Under the pieces are notes generated by a model, which had not been told where the DNA came from, searched no databases, and saw only the letters and a list, made by a program, of their open reading frames with translations. Source: Chloroflexia bacterium (GTDB lineage Bacteria; Chloroflexota; Chloroflexia; Thermomicrobiales; UBA6265). From it: 6,876 bases of DNA. Positions within the stretch are counted from its first letter, which is position 1. Each line of letters opens with the position of its first letter. The position numbers were made by a program, and so were the translations under genes. Below are positions 1 to 6,145 of this stretch, piece after piece. The DNA is taken from contig JACCUV010000382.1 of the NCBI GenBank assembly GCA_013698495.1, forward strand, positions 1 to 6,876, written 5' to 3'.

Positions 1-977
1 CCCTGCCAGCGCGCGTTGCTGAACAGTCCTGCCCCGATCCGGTTGCTGATGCACATCAGGGTGGTGACCTGGTCGACCTGCTCAAAGCCCTGGAGGTCCT
101 CGAAGCTGTAGGTATGGGGACTGTCTACGTGCCCGGCGATCTCGAGTCGCCACAGATCGCGGTTGACTTCGGGATCGACCACATTTTTGGTCACGCTGTA
201 AAAACTCTCGGTCGGCGTGATCGGGAGCACGCCCGGACCGTTGTAGGCGCGACCGTCGTACGAGAATGTGGCGTCGTCGTACATCCGCGATAGCAGGCGG
301 TAGATCGGCAATGTCAGCAACCCGCCGGCGGCGATGGTGACGACGGCCCGGCGCGGCAGGGCGACACCCAGCGACGGAACCGCTGGTTCAATTTCGGATT
401 CGGGTTCGGTGTTGGACGGTCCGACCGGTTGGATGCGCTTCACCATGAAGCGGTAGATGCCGATGATCGTGAAGACGAAGATCGAGAACCAGACCAGGAG
501 GGCGACGATGCTGACGATCCGGGCCTGGCTGTAGGGTAGTCCGCGATAATTTGCGGGCAACACGGGCCAGAGGAAAATCACGAACGCGATCCAGACAACG
601 AGAATGGCCCCAGTCATAGCCATCAGGACGCGACTGCTGGTCCCCAGGATTCGCCGTGGCGAGCGACGCGACCAACTGCTCTCAGCGAGGAGCGCGTAGA
701 CGATCCCGACGACCGCGCCGGCCCCGACGATTGCCCGCAACCCGCTCAGGATACCGAACTGCTTGAGCCCGTTGTAGCCGCCGTATTTCGCGAATAACGA
801 AAAGAATGTCTCGATATCGAGCATCGAGGCGACACGGTCGGGGACAGACTCCGGCGGCGGCATGATCCCGAGGTAGTAGCGGCTGAGCGTCATTGCCAGC
901 ATCATCACGACCGCGGCCGCCAAACCGGCGATCAACCCGGCGAGGATGTTTGGAATCCACTTCAACACAGAGCGCAT
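1..977 (-). CDS. Membrane-anchored sulfite-oxidase-family molybdopterin oxidoreductase, C-terminus outside window
   Basis: The first 325 residues are visible; the C-terminus lies beyond the window. ATG at 977-975 is chosen because GGAG (985-988, minus strand) sits 7 bases upstream. Hydrophobic segments lie near residues 8-29, 78-97, 117-137 and 153-177. A twin arginine (R209-R210) then precedes a weaker hydrophobic segment, 211-225. From about residue 235 the sequence matches the start of the oxidoreductase molybdopterin-binding domain: a VTKNVVDPEV stretch, then WRLEIAGHVDSP, then TLMCISN. C309 fits the cysteine that binds molybdenum in sulfite oxidases. The enzyme is thus likely a membrane-bound molybdoenzyme with its active domain outside the cytoplasm; the substrate cannot be told. 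A 207-base gap separates it from the MOSC gene upstream, so it probably has its own promoter. The family call is firm; export by Tat and the external location are inferred. Confidence 0.88.
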   Translation of the reverse strand, partial: MRSVLKWIPNILAGLIAGLAAAVVMMLAMTLSRYYLGIMPPPESVPDRVASMLDIETFFSLFAKYGGYNGLKQFGILSGLRAIVGAGAVVGIVYALLAESSWSRRSPRRILGTSSRVLMAMTGAILVVWIAFVIFLWPVLPANYRGLPYSQARIVSIVALLVWFSIFVFTIIGIYRFMVKRIQPVGPSNTEPESEIEPAVPSLGVALPRRAVVTIAAGGLLTLPIYRLLSRMYDDATFSYDGRAYNGPGVLPITPTESFYSVTKNVVDPEVNRDLWRLEIAGHVDSPHTYSFEDLQGFEQVDQVTTLMCISNRIGAGLFSNARWQ

Positions 978-990
978 TGCGTTTCTCCAG

Positions 991-1001
991 GATTGTCAAT
1001 C
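991..1001. promoter_or_regulatory. 11-base palindrome just upstream of molybdoenzyme start
   Basis: GATTG-T-CAATC is a perfect inverted repeat with 5-base arms and a single central base. It lies 13 bases upstream of the ATG at 977 and touches the Shine-Dalgarno region. It could be an operator or part of an mRNA leader structure. The function is inferred from position only. Confidence 0.3.
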
Positions 1002-1003
1002 AG

Positions 1004-1020
1004 GCAGGCTACACACCTGC
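1004..1020. repeat. Short inverted repeat in molybdoenzyme leader
   Basis: GCAGG (1004-1008) and CCTGC (1016-1020) form 5-base arms around a 7-base loop. It lies next to the palindrome at 991-1001. It could fold as a small hairpin in the 5' leader of the minus-strand message. Arms this short can occur by chance. Confidence 0.3.
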
Positions 1021-1093
1021 TTACGCTGTAGTTCAGAAACCGGATGATTCGGCGCGATGCAGCGGTCGTGGATTGGTCGTGTTGCGGTTCTGA

Positions 1094-1146
1094 GGAGCGA
1101 AGGAGCACTCCGCCCGCTCTCCGTTCGTTGGTCGCCACAAGAGCGG
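1094..1146. repeat. Nested, mutually exclusive inverted repeats
   Basis: CCGCTCT at 1114-1120 is perfectly complementary to AGAGCGG at 1140-1146, with a 19-base loop. The left arm can also pair with upstream GAGCG (1095-1099, with CGCTC 1115-1119), and that alternative encloses a tight GGAG/CTCC pair (1102-1105, 1108-1111). The dense structure in a non-coding gap resembles a dispersed palindromic repeat, but only this copy is in the window. Confidence 0.4.
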
Positions 1147-1184
1147 CTACTCCCTGTTGGCCGTCAAGCCGGCGACTGCGTCCG

Positions 1185-1823
1185 TCAGCGGCGCCAGGCG
1201 TCGGCCAACGCGGGGTGAGCGTTCGCGACTGCGAACATGGCCGGATCGAGGTCGCCACGACCTGCCTTGAACGCAGTGTGAACCGAAACGCCCAGCAAGT
1301 CGCGTTCGACGATGACGATTTTACCAGAGGTCGGACCAGCGCCTTCCTCCAGCACCCGCAAATACCAGCCGGTGCGGCCCGCGGCCACGAACCGCTTCAC
1401 CATATCCGGGAAACCGGTATGGAGCGCCAGTTTGAAGCAGGGCCAACGCGGTTGGCTGATCTGGAGCAAGGCGGTGCCCCAACGCCACAGATCGCCGATT
1501 CGGGCCGCTTCCTCGTCGATGCCTTCGACCGAGAGGTTCTCGCCGAAAGGCGCTTCGGTTCTGGTATAGCCGAGTTCCGACTCCCAGAACGCCCTGTTCT
1601 GACGTGGAAAGCAGTAGAGGGCCTTGTCTACGCCGCCATGCGCCCGTAAATCGGCCTGACGATCGCCCTCAATGTTGGTTTTGCGGATGATTATTTCGGG
1701 CGCAGTCACGTCATGCTTGCGTATTCCGCTGACGACCTCGCCGCCGCGGTTGACTCCGATCACGGTTGGCGTGCCAACGGCGACGGAAACAAGCACGATC
1801 GTGGATGGGGCCTCAGGCGCCAT
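1185..1823 (-). CDS. YiiM-type MOSC-domain protein
   Basis: This 212-residue protein has the MOSC fold hallmarks in the order of E. coli YiiM: HGGVDKAL at 62-69, FGENLSVEG at 93-101, GDLWRWG at 110-116, and QPRWPCFKL at 124-132. C129 is the conserved MOSC cysteine. GW at 152-153 and a short C-terminal helical part ending in DAWRR match the 3-alpha region of YiiM (about 224 residues). MOSC proteins act in sulfur and molybdenum cofactor chemistry; E. coli YiiM and YcbX use the cofactor to detoxify N-hydroxylated bases. No signal peptide is seen, so it is probably cytosolic. The ATG overlaps the last 11 bases of the M16 peptidase gene, which implies translational coupling. A molybdoenzyme gene follows downstream on the same strand. 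The exact substrate is unknown. Confidence 0.9.
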   Translation of the reverse strand: MAPEAPSTIVLVSVAVGTPTVIGVNRGGEVVSGIRKHDVTAPEIIIRKTNIEGDRQADLRAHGGVDKALYCFPRQNRAFWESELGYTRTEAPFGENLSVEGIDEEAARIGDLWRWGTALLQISQPRWPCFKLALHTGFPDMVKRFVAAGRTGWYLRVLEEGAGPTSGKIVIVERDLLGVSVHTAFKAGRGDLDPAMFAVANAHPALADAWRR

Positions 1824-4476
1824 TCGGGTCTCTCTCGATCGACTCCGGCCCGGCGATCCCGATCACGAGCCGATCGGGATCGAGCCATGATTGCGTGCCC
1901 GATTGGAGGTCCTCCCGAGTCAAAGCTTCGATGTAGCCAGGATAACGTTCCAGGTAGTCGAGACCCATATCGAATTTTTCAATCGAGAGCAGCAACCCGA
2001 CCACGCCGCCGAGGCTTTCGAGCGCCAGTGGCAGGCTGCCGATCAGGTAACTCCTGGCATCGGCGAGTTCTTCCATGGTGACCGGCTCATCGCGAATCCG
2101 GGCGAGTTCCTCGAGGATGCTGGCGGTTGCTCGCTGCACATTGGCGGGATCGACTCCTGCCCTGGCCGTCCAGACGCTGTTCGCCTTGCCGCCGCTGAAC
2201 GCGCTGGTTGCGTAATAGGCGAGCCCCTGCTTGTCCCGGACATTGGCGCCGAGCCTGCCCATCAGACCCAACTGCCCGAGGATGACGTTGGCCAGGCTCA
2301 CGGCGAAGTACGGTTTTTCAAGCGAGCGGGGTAGCGTCGGGAAACCGATCGCGATGTCGGCCTGGCTCTTGCCGCGAACAACATACGACTTGCTGACCGT
2401 GGCGATCGGGGCGTCGATCGCGGGAACGCCCAGGGCAGGTGGGACGGGCAAGGTCCATGATCCGAACACCCGCTCGATGTGCGCAACGACCTGATCAATG
2501 TGCAGGACGCCGCCAACCAGCGCGACCGTCGTCAGGTTCGGGCCGAGGGCGCGCTGGTGGTACGCGGCGAGGTCGTCGCTCATGAGCGCGGTCACCGAGT
2601 CGATCTCGCCGGAGACCGGGATCCGGTACGGATGTCCATTTGGATAGAGTTGTTCGCGCAGCGCCCGCGAGGCCATCGCCCCGGTGTCGGATTCCTGTTC
2701 GCGAAGTCCGGTGATTGCCTGCTGCTTCACCTTTTCAAGTTCATCGCCGGGAAACGTCGGTTCGAGGATGATTTCGGCGGCCAACGAGAGGACGGCATCG
2801 AGGTCCTCGGCCAGGCTGTGGAACGAAATCTCGATGTCGTCACGGTCGGCCTCGACCGAGATCACCGCGCCGAGACCGTCGATGGCCTCGTTGAATTCGT
2901 CGAAGGTGCGCGACGTCGTGCCACGATTCAGCATCCGGGCCATGATCGACGGCAGACCGGGGGTTTGCTCGCCGGTCGCGGATTGACCGGCGGCGATGCT
3001 GATCGTCGCCTCAACTGCCTCGCTTTCCGGACGCGGCTGGGCGAGGACGACGATGCCGTTGGTGAGTTCGGTGCGGACGAAACCGTGCTGACTCGGGGCG
3101 CCGCCGTCGATTCCCCACACCAGTTGAGGCTCCAGCGAAACGCAGGCTTCTGGCCTGGGCGGTGGAATGTCGGCCCCGGCCACGCTGCTCGAGTCGTCGG
3201 GGATTTGCCAACCTATCGTGCGCTGATCCGACACCAGCCAGGTCAGGGCGACGCGTCGCACGTCATCAGCGGTGACCGCGGCGAGTTCGTCGGCAAGGGT
3301 ATCGACGCGTCCAGCGTGGTCGACGATCTCCATCTGCCCCTGCCAGAAGGCTTCGGCGGTCACGGTCTCGCGAGAGTAGACATACTGTGCGCGAATCTGC
3401 TTCCGGGTTTTGAGGAACTCCTCCTCTGAGGCTGGGGTGGCCTTGAGTTTGTCGATCTCTTCCTCGATTGCGAATTCGATCCTGTCCGGCTCGATCCCAG
3501 GCAGGGCGGTTGCCGAGAAGGTCCAGAGATGCGGATCGATGTGGAGATTGGTTCCCGAACCAGCCGAGCGTGCAAGTCCGGTCGAGACGAGGCCACGGTA
3601 CAACCGCGACGACCGACCCATCGCGCTGCCTCCACCCATGCCCATCGGTTTCGCGCCGGAGAGCAAGGCGTCGGTCACCATCAGGGCGGGTATGTCTGGA
3701 TGTTTGGCGCCAGGCATCCTGAAACCCATCATCAGGTACGACGCCGGTGAGGGCCGCTTGAGCAAAACGCGCCGCTCGCCTCGTTGCGGGGGATCCTGGG
3801 CGACGGTCGGCAGCGGATCGTCGTGCGGCGCGATCGAACCAAACGCCGCTTCGATTCTGGCGAGCAATACATCGGCATCGAAGTCCCCGACCGCGCTGAT
3901 AAAGGCATTGTTTGGCGCGTAGTAGCGACGGTAGTGACCGTAGAGATCGTCGCGCGTGATGAGTCGCAGGTCGTTCTCGTAGCCGATCACCATATGGCGA
4001 TAGGGATGAGCCTGGAACGCGGCTCCGATGGTTTCCTCGGAGAGGTGGTAGGTCGGTCGATTTTCCGCGCCCTGCCGCTCGGAGAGGATCACGGTCCGTT
4101 CACTCTCGGTTTCGGCGGGGTCGAACAGGGAGTTCGTCATCCGGTCCGACTCGATCCGTAAGGAGAGGTCCAGTTGCGACGATGGCAAGGTCTCGTAGTA
4201 GGCCGTCCAATCGGGGGAAGTCATCGCGTTCAGGGTTCCACCATTGCGCGAGACCTCGCTGAAAATCGCGCCCTTGGCGAGGCTCGGCGTGCCCTTGAAC
4301 TGCATGTGCTCGACCCAGTGCGAGATGCCGGTGAGGCCCGGGACCTCGTTGCGGCTGCCAACCCGATACCAGACCCAGAACGAGGCGATCGGGGCGTCGT
4401 GTTTCTCGCGCAGGAAGACCTTGAGCCCGTTGTCCAGGGTCTCGACGCGGGCGGGTGACGCGATAGTCTTTGACAT
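1813..4476 (-). CDS. Single-chain M16 zinc metallopeptidase (active N-half, inactive C-half)
   Basis: The 887-residue protein carries two M16 halves in one chain. The N-half has the inverted zinc motif HWVEH (H53, E56 as general base, H57) and the third ligand E133, exactly 76 residues after H57 as the family requires. SRLY at 290-293 marks its second subdomain. The C-half begins near residue 471. There the aligned zinc positions are S510, A513 and R514, so it cannot bind zinc, as expected of the inactive partner half. R747 and Y754, seven apart in VRDKQGLAY, match the substrate-binding Arg/Tyr pair known from insulysin. No signal peptide is seen, so it is probably cytoplasmic and cleaves peptides. 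I chose ATG at 4476 because NGLKV alignment starts at once and AGGA (4487-4490) lies upstream; the open frame runs to TTG at 4569, but those 31 residues look unlike the family. A glycine/methionine-rich loop (274-288) is unusual. Confidence 0.93.
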   Translation of the reverse strand: MSKTIASPARVETLDNGLKVFLREKHDAPIASFWVWYRVGSRNEVPGLTGISHWVEHMQFKGTPSLAKGAIFSEVSRNGGTLNAMTSPDWTAYYETLPSSQLDLSLRIESDRMTNSLFDPAETESERTVILSERQGAENRPTYHLSEETIGAAFQAHPYRHMVIGYENDLRLITRDDLYGHYRRYYAPNNAFISAVGDFDADVLLARIEAAFGSIAPHDDPLPTVAQDPPQRGERRVLLKRPSPASYLMMGFRMPGAKHPDIPALMVTDALLSGAKPMGMGGGSAMGRSSRLYRGLVSTGLARSAGSGTNLHIDPHLWTFSATALPGIEPDRIEFAIEEEIDKLKATPASEEEFLKTRKQIRAQYVYSRETVTAEAFWQGQMEIVDHAGRVDTLADELAAVTADDVRRVALTWLVSDQRTIGWQIPDDSSSVAGADIPPPRPEACVSLEPQLVWGIDGGAPSQHGFVRTELTNGIVVLAQPRPESEAVEATISIAAGQSATGEQTPGLPSIMARMLNRGTTSRTFDEFNEAIDGLGAVISVEADRDDIEISFHSLAEDLDAVLSLAAEIILEPTFPGDELEKVKQQAITGLREQESDTGAMASRALREQLYPNGHPYRIPVSGEIDSVTALMSDDLAAYHQRALGPNLTTVALVGGVLHIDQVVAHIERVFGSWTLPVPPALGVPAIDAPIATVSKSYVVRGKSQADIAIGFPTLPRSLEKPYFAVSLANVILGQLGLMGRLGANVRDKQGLAYYATSAFSGGKANSVWTARAGVDPANVQRATASILEELARIRDEPVTMEELADARSYLIGSLPLALESLGGVVGLLLSIEKFDMGLDYLERYPGYIEALTREDLQSGTQSWLDPDRLVIGIAGPESIERDPNGA

Positions 4477-4547
4477 CTCGGAAAAATCCTGTTCGAGTTG
4501 GCAAGCGAGCATTGATGTCGGGAGGTTGTGCTCCGGCGAACCACGCA

Positions 4548-4557
4548 ACACGCGTGT
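4548..4557. promoter_or_regulatory. Perfect 10-base palindrome ACACGCGTGT
   Basis: ACACGCGTGT reads the same on both strands and lies in the divergent spacer, 8 bases before the TACAAT at 4565. It is a plausible binding site for a dimeric regulator. The regulator is not encoded in the window, and in GC-rich DNA such a site could arise by chance. Confidence 0.35.
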
Positions 4558-4588
4558 CGCGCAGTACAATTCTGCCAGCTATCGACGC

Positions 4589-4603
4589 TACGTGTGCGAC
4601 GTA
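4589..4603. promoter_or_regulatory. 15-base inverted repeat TACGT-N5-ACGTA
   Basis: Perfect 5-base arms are separated by five bases (GTGCG). It is the second dyad in the same divergent spacer, with its centre 43-44 bases from that of the first. It would suit a dimeric helix-turn-helix repressor. The role is inferred from position. Confidence 0.35.
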
Positions 4604-4669
4604 CCTGCCCATCCATCCAACGCGTCTGCGATGAGCCAGATCACTTGATTCCCGCGGACAGTGACATCC

Positions 4670-4674
4670 AGGAG
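4670..4674 (+). promoter_or_regulatory. Ribosome binding site that fixes the GTG start at 4683
   Basis: AGGAG lies 8 bases before GTG at 4683. This strong site decides in favour of the GTG start for the 112-residue protein. Confidence 0.75.
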
Positions 4675-4682
4675 CACATTCA

Positions 4683-5021
4683 GTGGCCCAAACCGACCCG
4701 GCTCATGCCTTCGATCAGCGGCTCGTCGAGCGGGTGATCGCCTGGCTCCAAACGCGGGACACTACGTTGTTCCCGTTCACTGCCCGTTTCGATTCCGAGC
4801 GCGAGCGTGCCTTTGCGCGCGATTTGCAGGTTGGCCTCAGCGACTTGACTGAGAGCGGCGCCAAACGCGGCACCTCGGCCTCGGGATTCCTTGTCAGCGA
4901 CAAGCGCCTTGAAGAGATCGTCGATGAGTGGGCGGCCGCCGGTGGCGAGTGGCCGAAGGGCACGAATCCCAGTGATGCCAACACGAGCCTGGCGGCCGTG
5001 ACGCGCGCAAGCGGCAATTAG
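4683..5021 (+). CDS. Hypothetical 112-residue protein, first gene of a two-gene operon
   Basis: I do not recognise this protein. It begins with GTG, supported by AGGAG 8 bases upstream, and ends with TAG at 5019-5021. It is hydrophilic, without a signal peptide, membrane segment or cysteine. Residues about 8-24 (FDQRLVERVIAWLQ) and 73-86 (DKRLEEIVDEWAA) look helical; between them is a charged stretch rich in Arg, Glu and Asp. An AHSA1/SRPBCC gene starts 14 bases downstream and its ribosome site overlaps this stop codon, so the two are almost surely co-transcribed and may work together. AHSA1-like genes are often paired with an ArsR-type repressor, but I see no helix-turn-helix signature here. 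That it is a real gene is well supported by the ribosome site and tight spacing; its function is unknown. Confidence 0.7.
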   Translation: MAQTDPAHAFDQRLVERVIAWLQTRDTTLFPFTARFDSERERAFARDLQVGLSDLTESGAKRGTSASGFLVSDKRLEEIVDEWAAAGGEWPKGTNPSDANTSLAAVTRASGN

Positions 5022-5035
5022 GAAGCGACCAGTCG

Positions 5036-5518
5036 ATGCCGACGCACACACTTCTCCTCACCAAATCGCCTATCGCCGAGACAGGCATGCTCATTCGCGG
5101 GCCGGTCGCCGAGGTGTTCGAGGCCTTCGTCAATCCGGCAATCACGTCCAGGTTTTGGTTCACCAAGGGCAGCGGTAGACTCGATCCTGGCGCCACAGTC
5201 CAATGGGATTGGGACATGTATGGCGTCACCGTCGGTGTGACGGTAAGAGCGATTGAGCAGAACAAGCGAATCCTCATCGAGTGGGGTGCGGAGGACGAAG
5301 CGCCGACAACGGTGGAATGGACCTTCACGCCCCTCAAACAGAGTGAAACGTTCGTCGGCATCGTGAACAACGGATTCAGTGGCACTGGAGACGAGGTCAC
5401 CAGTCAAGCGCTCGATTCGACTGGAGGGTTTACCCTCGTGCTCGCCGGATTGAAGGCATTCCTGGAGCATGGCATCGAATTGAATCTGGTGGCCGACAGG
5501 TTTCCGGAAGGAATGTAG
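5036..5518 (+). CDS. AHSA1/SRPBCC (START-like) domain protein
   Basis: The 160-residue protein fills one AHSA1-type domain, the ligand-binding helix-grip fold related to the Aha1 C-terminal domain. Visible signs are the early helix VAEVFEAFVNP followed by a tryptophan (ITSRFWF), GRLDPGATVQWDWD, the central RILIEWG strand, VEWTFTPL, and the closing helix TLVLAGLKAFLEHG. The usual glycine-tryptophan before the last helix is glycine-phenylalanine here (GGF). Such proteins bind small hydrophobic ligands or act as enzymes or stress factors; sequence alone does not tell which. It is soluble, with no signal peptide. The ATG at 5036 is preceded by AGGAAG (5020-5025), which overlaps the stop of the upstream gene, so translation is probably linked. 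Its end faces the ohr gene. Domain assignment is firm; biological role is open. Confidence 0.85.
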   Translation: MPTHTLLLTKSPIAETGMLIRGPVAEVFEAFVNPAITSRFWFTKGSGRLDPGATVQWDWDMYGVTVGVTVRAIEQNKRILIEWGAEDEAPTTVEWTFTPLKQSETFVGIVNNGFSGTGDEVTSQALDSTGGFTLVLAGLKAFLEHGIELNLVADRFPEGM

Positions 5519-5650
5519 AGCGCGGAATTTGTTGGTCACGGCCAAGTCCACCAGAACTGGCGTTGTCATTCCGAGGAATCCTGGAGCCTCCAATCGTCGA
5601 CCAGTGACACGCCGACCACTGTGCACCTGGCTGGAGGGGTCAATCTCACT
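5519..5650. other. Convergent intergenic region
   Basis: 132 bases lie between the stop codons of the AHSA1-like gene and ohr, which run towards each other. A two-way terminator is expected here, but no GC-rich hairpin followed by a T run was seen. There is a weak CAGTG/CACTG dyad (5602-5606, 5617-5621) and a short repeat copy at 5563-5585. Confidence 0.5.
5563..5585 (+). repeat. Short copy of dispersed repeat, left of ohr
   Basis: It reads TTGTCATTC, CG, then AGGAATCCTGGA. The same two blocks, in the same order, occur on the minus strand at 6204-6159, where they are separated by 25 bases instead of 2. The match of 9 plus 12 bases is very unlikely by chance. This copy looks like a deletion form of the other, or the other an expanded form of this one. 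Confidence 0.65.
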
Positions 5651-6079
5651 CTATTCCGCTGCCACGACTTTCACCTCGATGTTGCCGCGCGTCGCCTGAG
5701 AGTAGGGGCAGCGAACGTGAGCGGCATCGGCCAGTTCCTGCGCTCGCGCGAGGTCCAGGCCCGGGATGTGGACGGTCAGTCGGACCGCGAGTCCAAAAAG
5801 GTCCGAGTCGACCTTCCCCAACGAGACTTCGGCCCGAACTGTGGACTCGGAAACGTCCTCACTTGCCCTTCGAGCCACCGTCATCAGGGAATTCTGGAAA
5901 CAGGCGGCGTATCCCGCCGCAAACAGTTGCTCCGGATTCGTCGCCTTCGGATCGCCAGACGCGCCCGGCGATTTGAGCTGGAGGTCGAGCACGCCATCGC
6001 TGCTGACGGCGCGCCCCTTGCGCCCACCGGAAGCAGTGACGTCGGCGGTGTACACGGGATCGATTGGCAAAACAGGCAA
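5651..6079 (-). CDS. ohr: Organic hydroperoxide resistance protein Ohr
   Basis: Ohr is a thiol peroxidase of the OsmC/Ohr family that reduces organic and fatty-acid hydroperoxides, usually with lipoylated proteins as electron source, in the cytoplasm. The 142-residue length is typical. The active site is complete: R20 in GGRKGRAVSSDG, E50 in NPEQLFAAGYAACF, peroxidatic C60, and resolving C124 in CPYSQATRGNI. C60, C124 and E50 have the same numbers as in Pseudomonas aeruginosa Ohr; the arginine is shifted by two. The presence of NPEQLFAAGYAACF and CPYS points to Ohr rather than OsmC. No ATG is available in frame: a TGA stands 24-26 bases before the TTG at 6079, which has GAGGA 7 bases upstream. 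No ohrR gene is in view. Repeat copies flank the gene on both sides. Confidence 0.95.
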   Translation of the reverse strand: MPVLPIDPVYTADVTASGGRKGRAVSSDGVLDLQLKSPGASGDPKATNPEQLFAAGYAACFQNSLMTVARRASEDVSESTVRAEVSLGKVDSDLFGLAVRLTVHIPGLDLARAQELADAAHVRCPYSQATRGNIEVKVVAAE

Positions 6080-6086
6080 CGTTTCA

Positions 6087-6091
6087 TCCTC
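6087..6091 (-). promoter_or_regulatory. Ribosome binding site that fixes the TTG start of ohr
   Basis: The minus strand reads GAGGA here, 7 bases before TTG at 6079. The ATG at 6087-6085 overlaps this site but is in another frame, so it cannot start Ohr. Confidence 0.7.
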
Positions 6092-6112
6092 TGCTTTGGC
6101 GGCTCATGGTGA

Positions 6113-6123
6113 TCGCCTGGCGA
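6113..6123. promoter_or_regulatory. 11-base palindrome upstream of ohr
   Basis: TCGCC-T-GGCGA is a perfect dyad 34-44 bases upstream of the ohr start codon. The position suits an operator. It does not resemble the AT-rich site of OhrR from Bacillus or Xanthomonas, so any regulator would be different. Chance is possible. Confidence 0.3.
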
Positions 6124-6145
6124 ATCGCTTGCGTGTCGTAAATCG

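Larger units (their letters stand above)
978..1184. other. Gene-free leader between MOSC gene and molybdoenzyme gene
   Basis: This 207-base stretch separates the MOSC stop from the molybdoenzyme start, both on the minus strand. I see no credible small gene. It holds several inverted repeats: GATTG-T-CAATC at 991-1001, GCAGG/CCTGC at 1004-1020, and a CCGCTCT/AGAGCGG pair at 1114-1146. No run of T follows any of them on the minus strand, so no standard intrinsic terminator for the MOSC unit is evident. No convincing -35/-10 pair was found either. Confidence 0.6.
4477..4682. promoter_or_regulatory. Divergent promoter region between peptidase and plus-strand operon
   Basis: This 206-base gap lies between two start codons that face away from each other, so it must serve transcription both ways. 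It contains two perfect palindromes (4548-4557 and 4589-4603). TACAAT on the plus strand at 4565-4570 looks like a -10 box, but nothing like TTGACA stands 16-18 bases before it. The promoters are therefore inferred from layout, not from clear boxes. Confidence 0.55.

Noticed and set aside
1044..1649. Long plus-strand open frame opposite the MOSC gene
   Set aside because: It is the antisense shadow of MOSC, whose frame carries full family motifs; the plus-strand product shows no domain and is low-complexity in the way GC-rich shadows are.
2479..3429. 316-residue plus-strand open frame inside the M16 gene
   Set aside because: It lies entirely antisense to a gene with conserved motifs and an intact reading frame; no ribosome site or family resemblance supports it.
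4477..4569. Longer M16 peptidase starting at TTG 4569
   Set aside because: The extra 31 residues do not look like M16 sequence or a signal peptide, the start is TTG without a clear ribosome site, and it would cover the 4548-4557 palindrome. ATG at 4476 leads straight into the conserved NGLKV region.
4565..4570. TACAAT as the -10 box of the plus-strand operon
   Set aside because: It is a good -10 hexamer, but the bases 16-18 positions upstream are CACGC-like with no -35 similarity, so I did not call it as a promoter.
5602..5621. CAGTG/CACTG dyad as a terminator between the convergent genes
   Set aside because: Only 5 base pairs with a 10-base loop and no T run on either strand; too weak to call a terminator.
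5018..5626. Minus-strand open frame opposite the AHSA1-like gene
   Set aside because: It is a shadow: the plus frame has the AHSA1 motifs, ribosome site and operon spacing.
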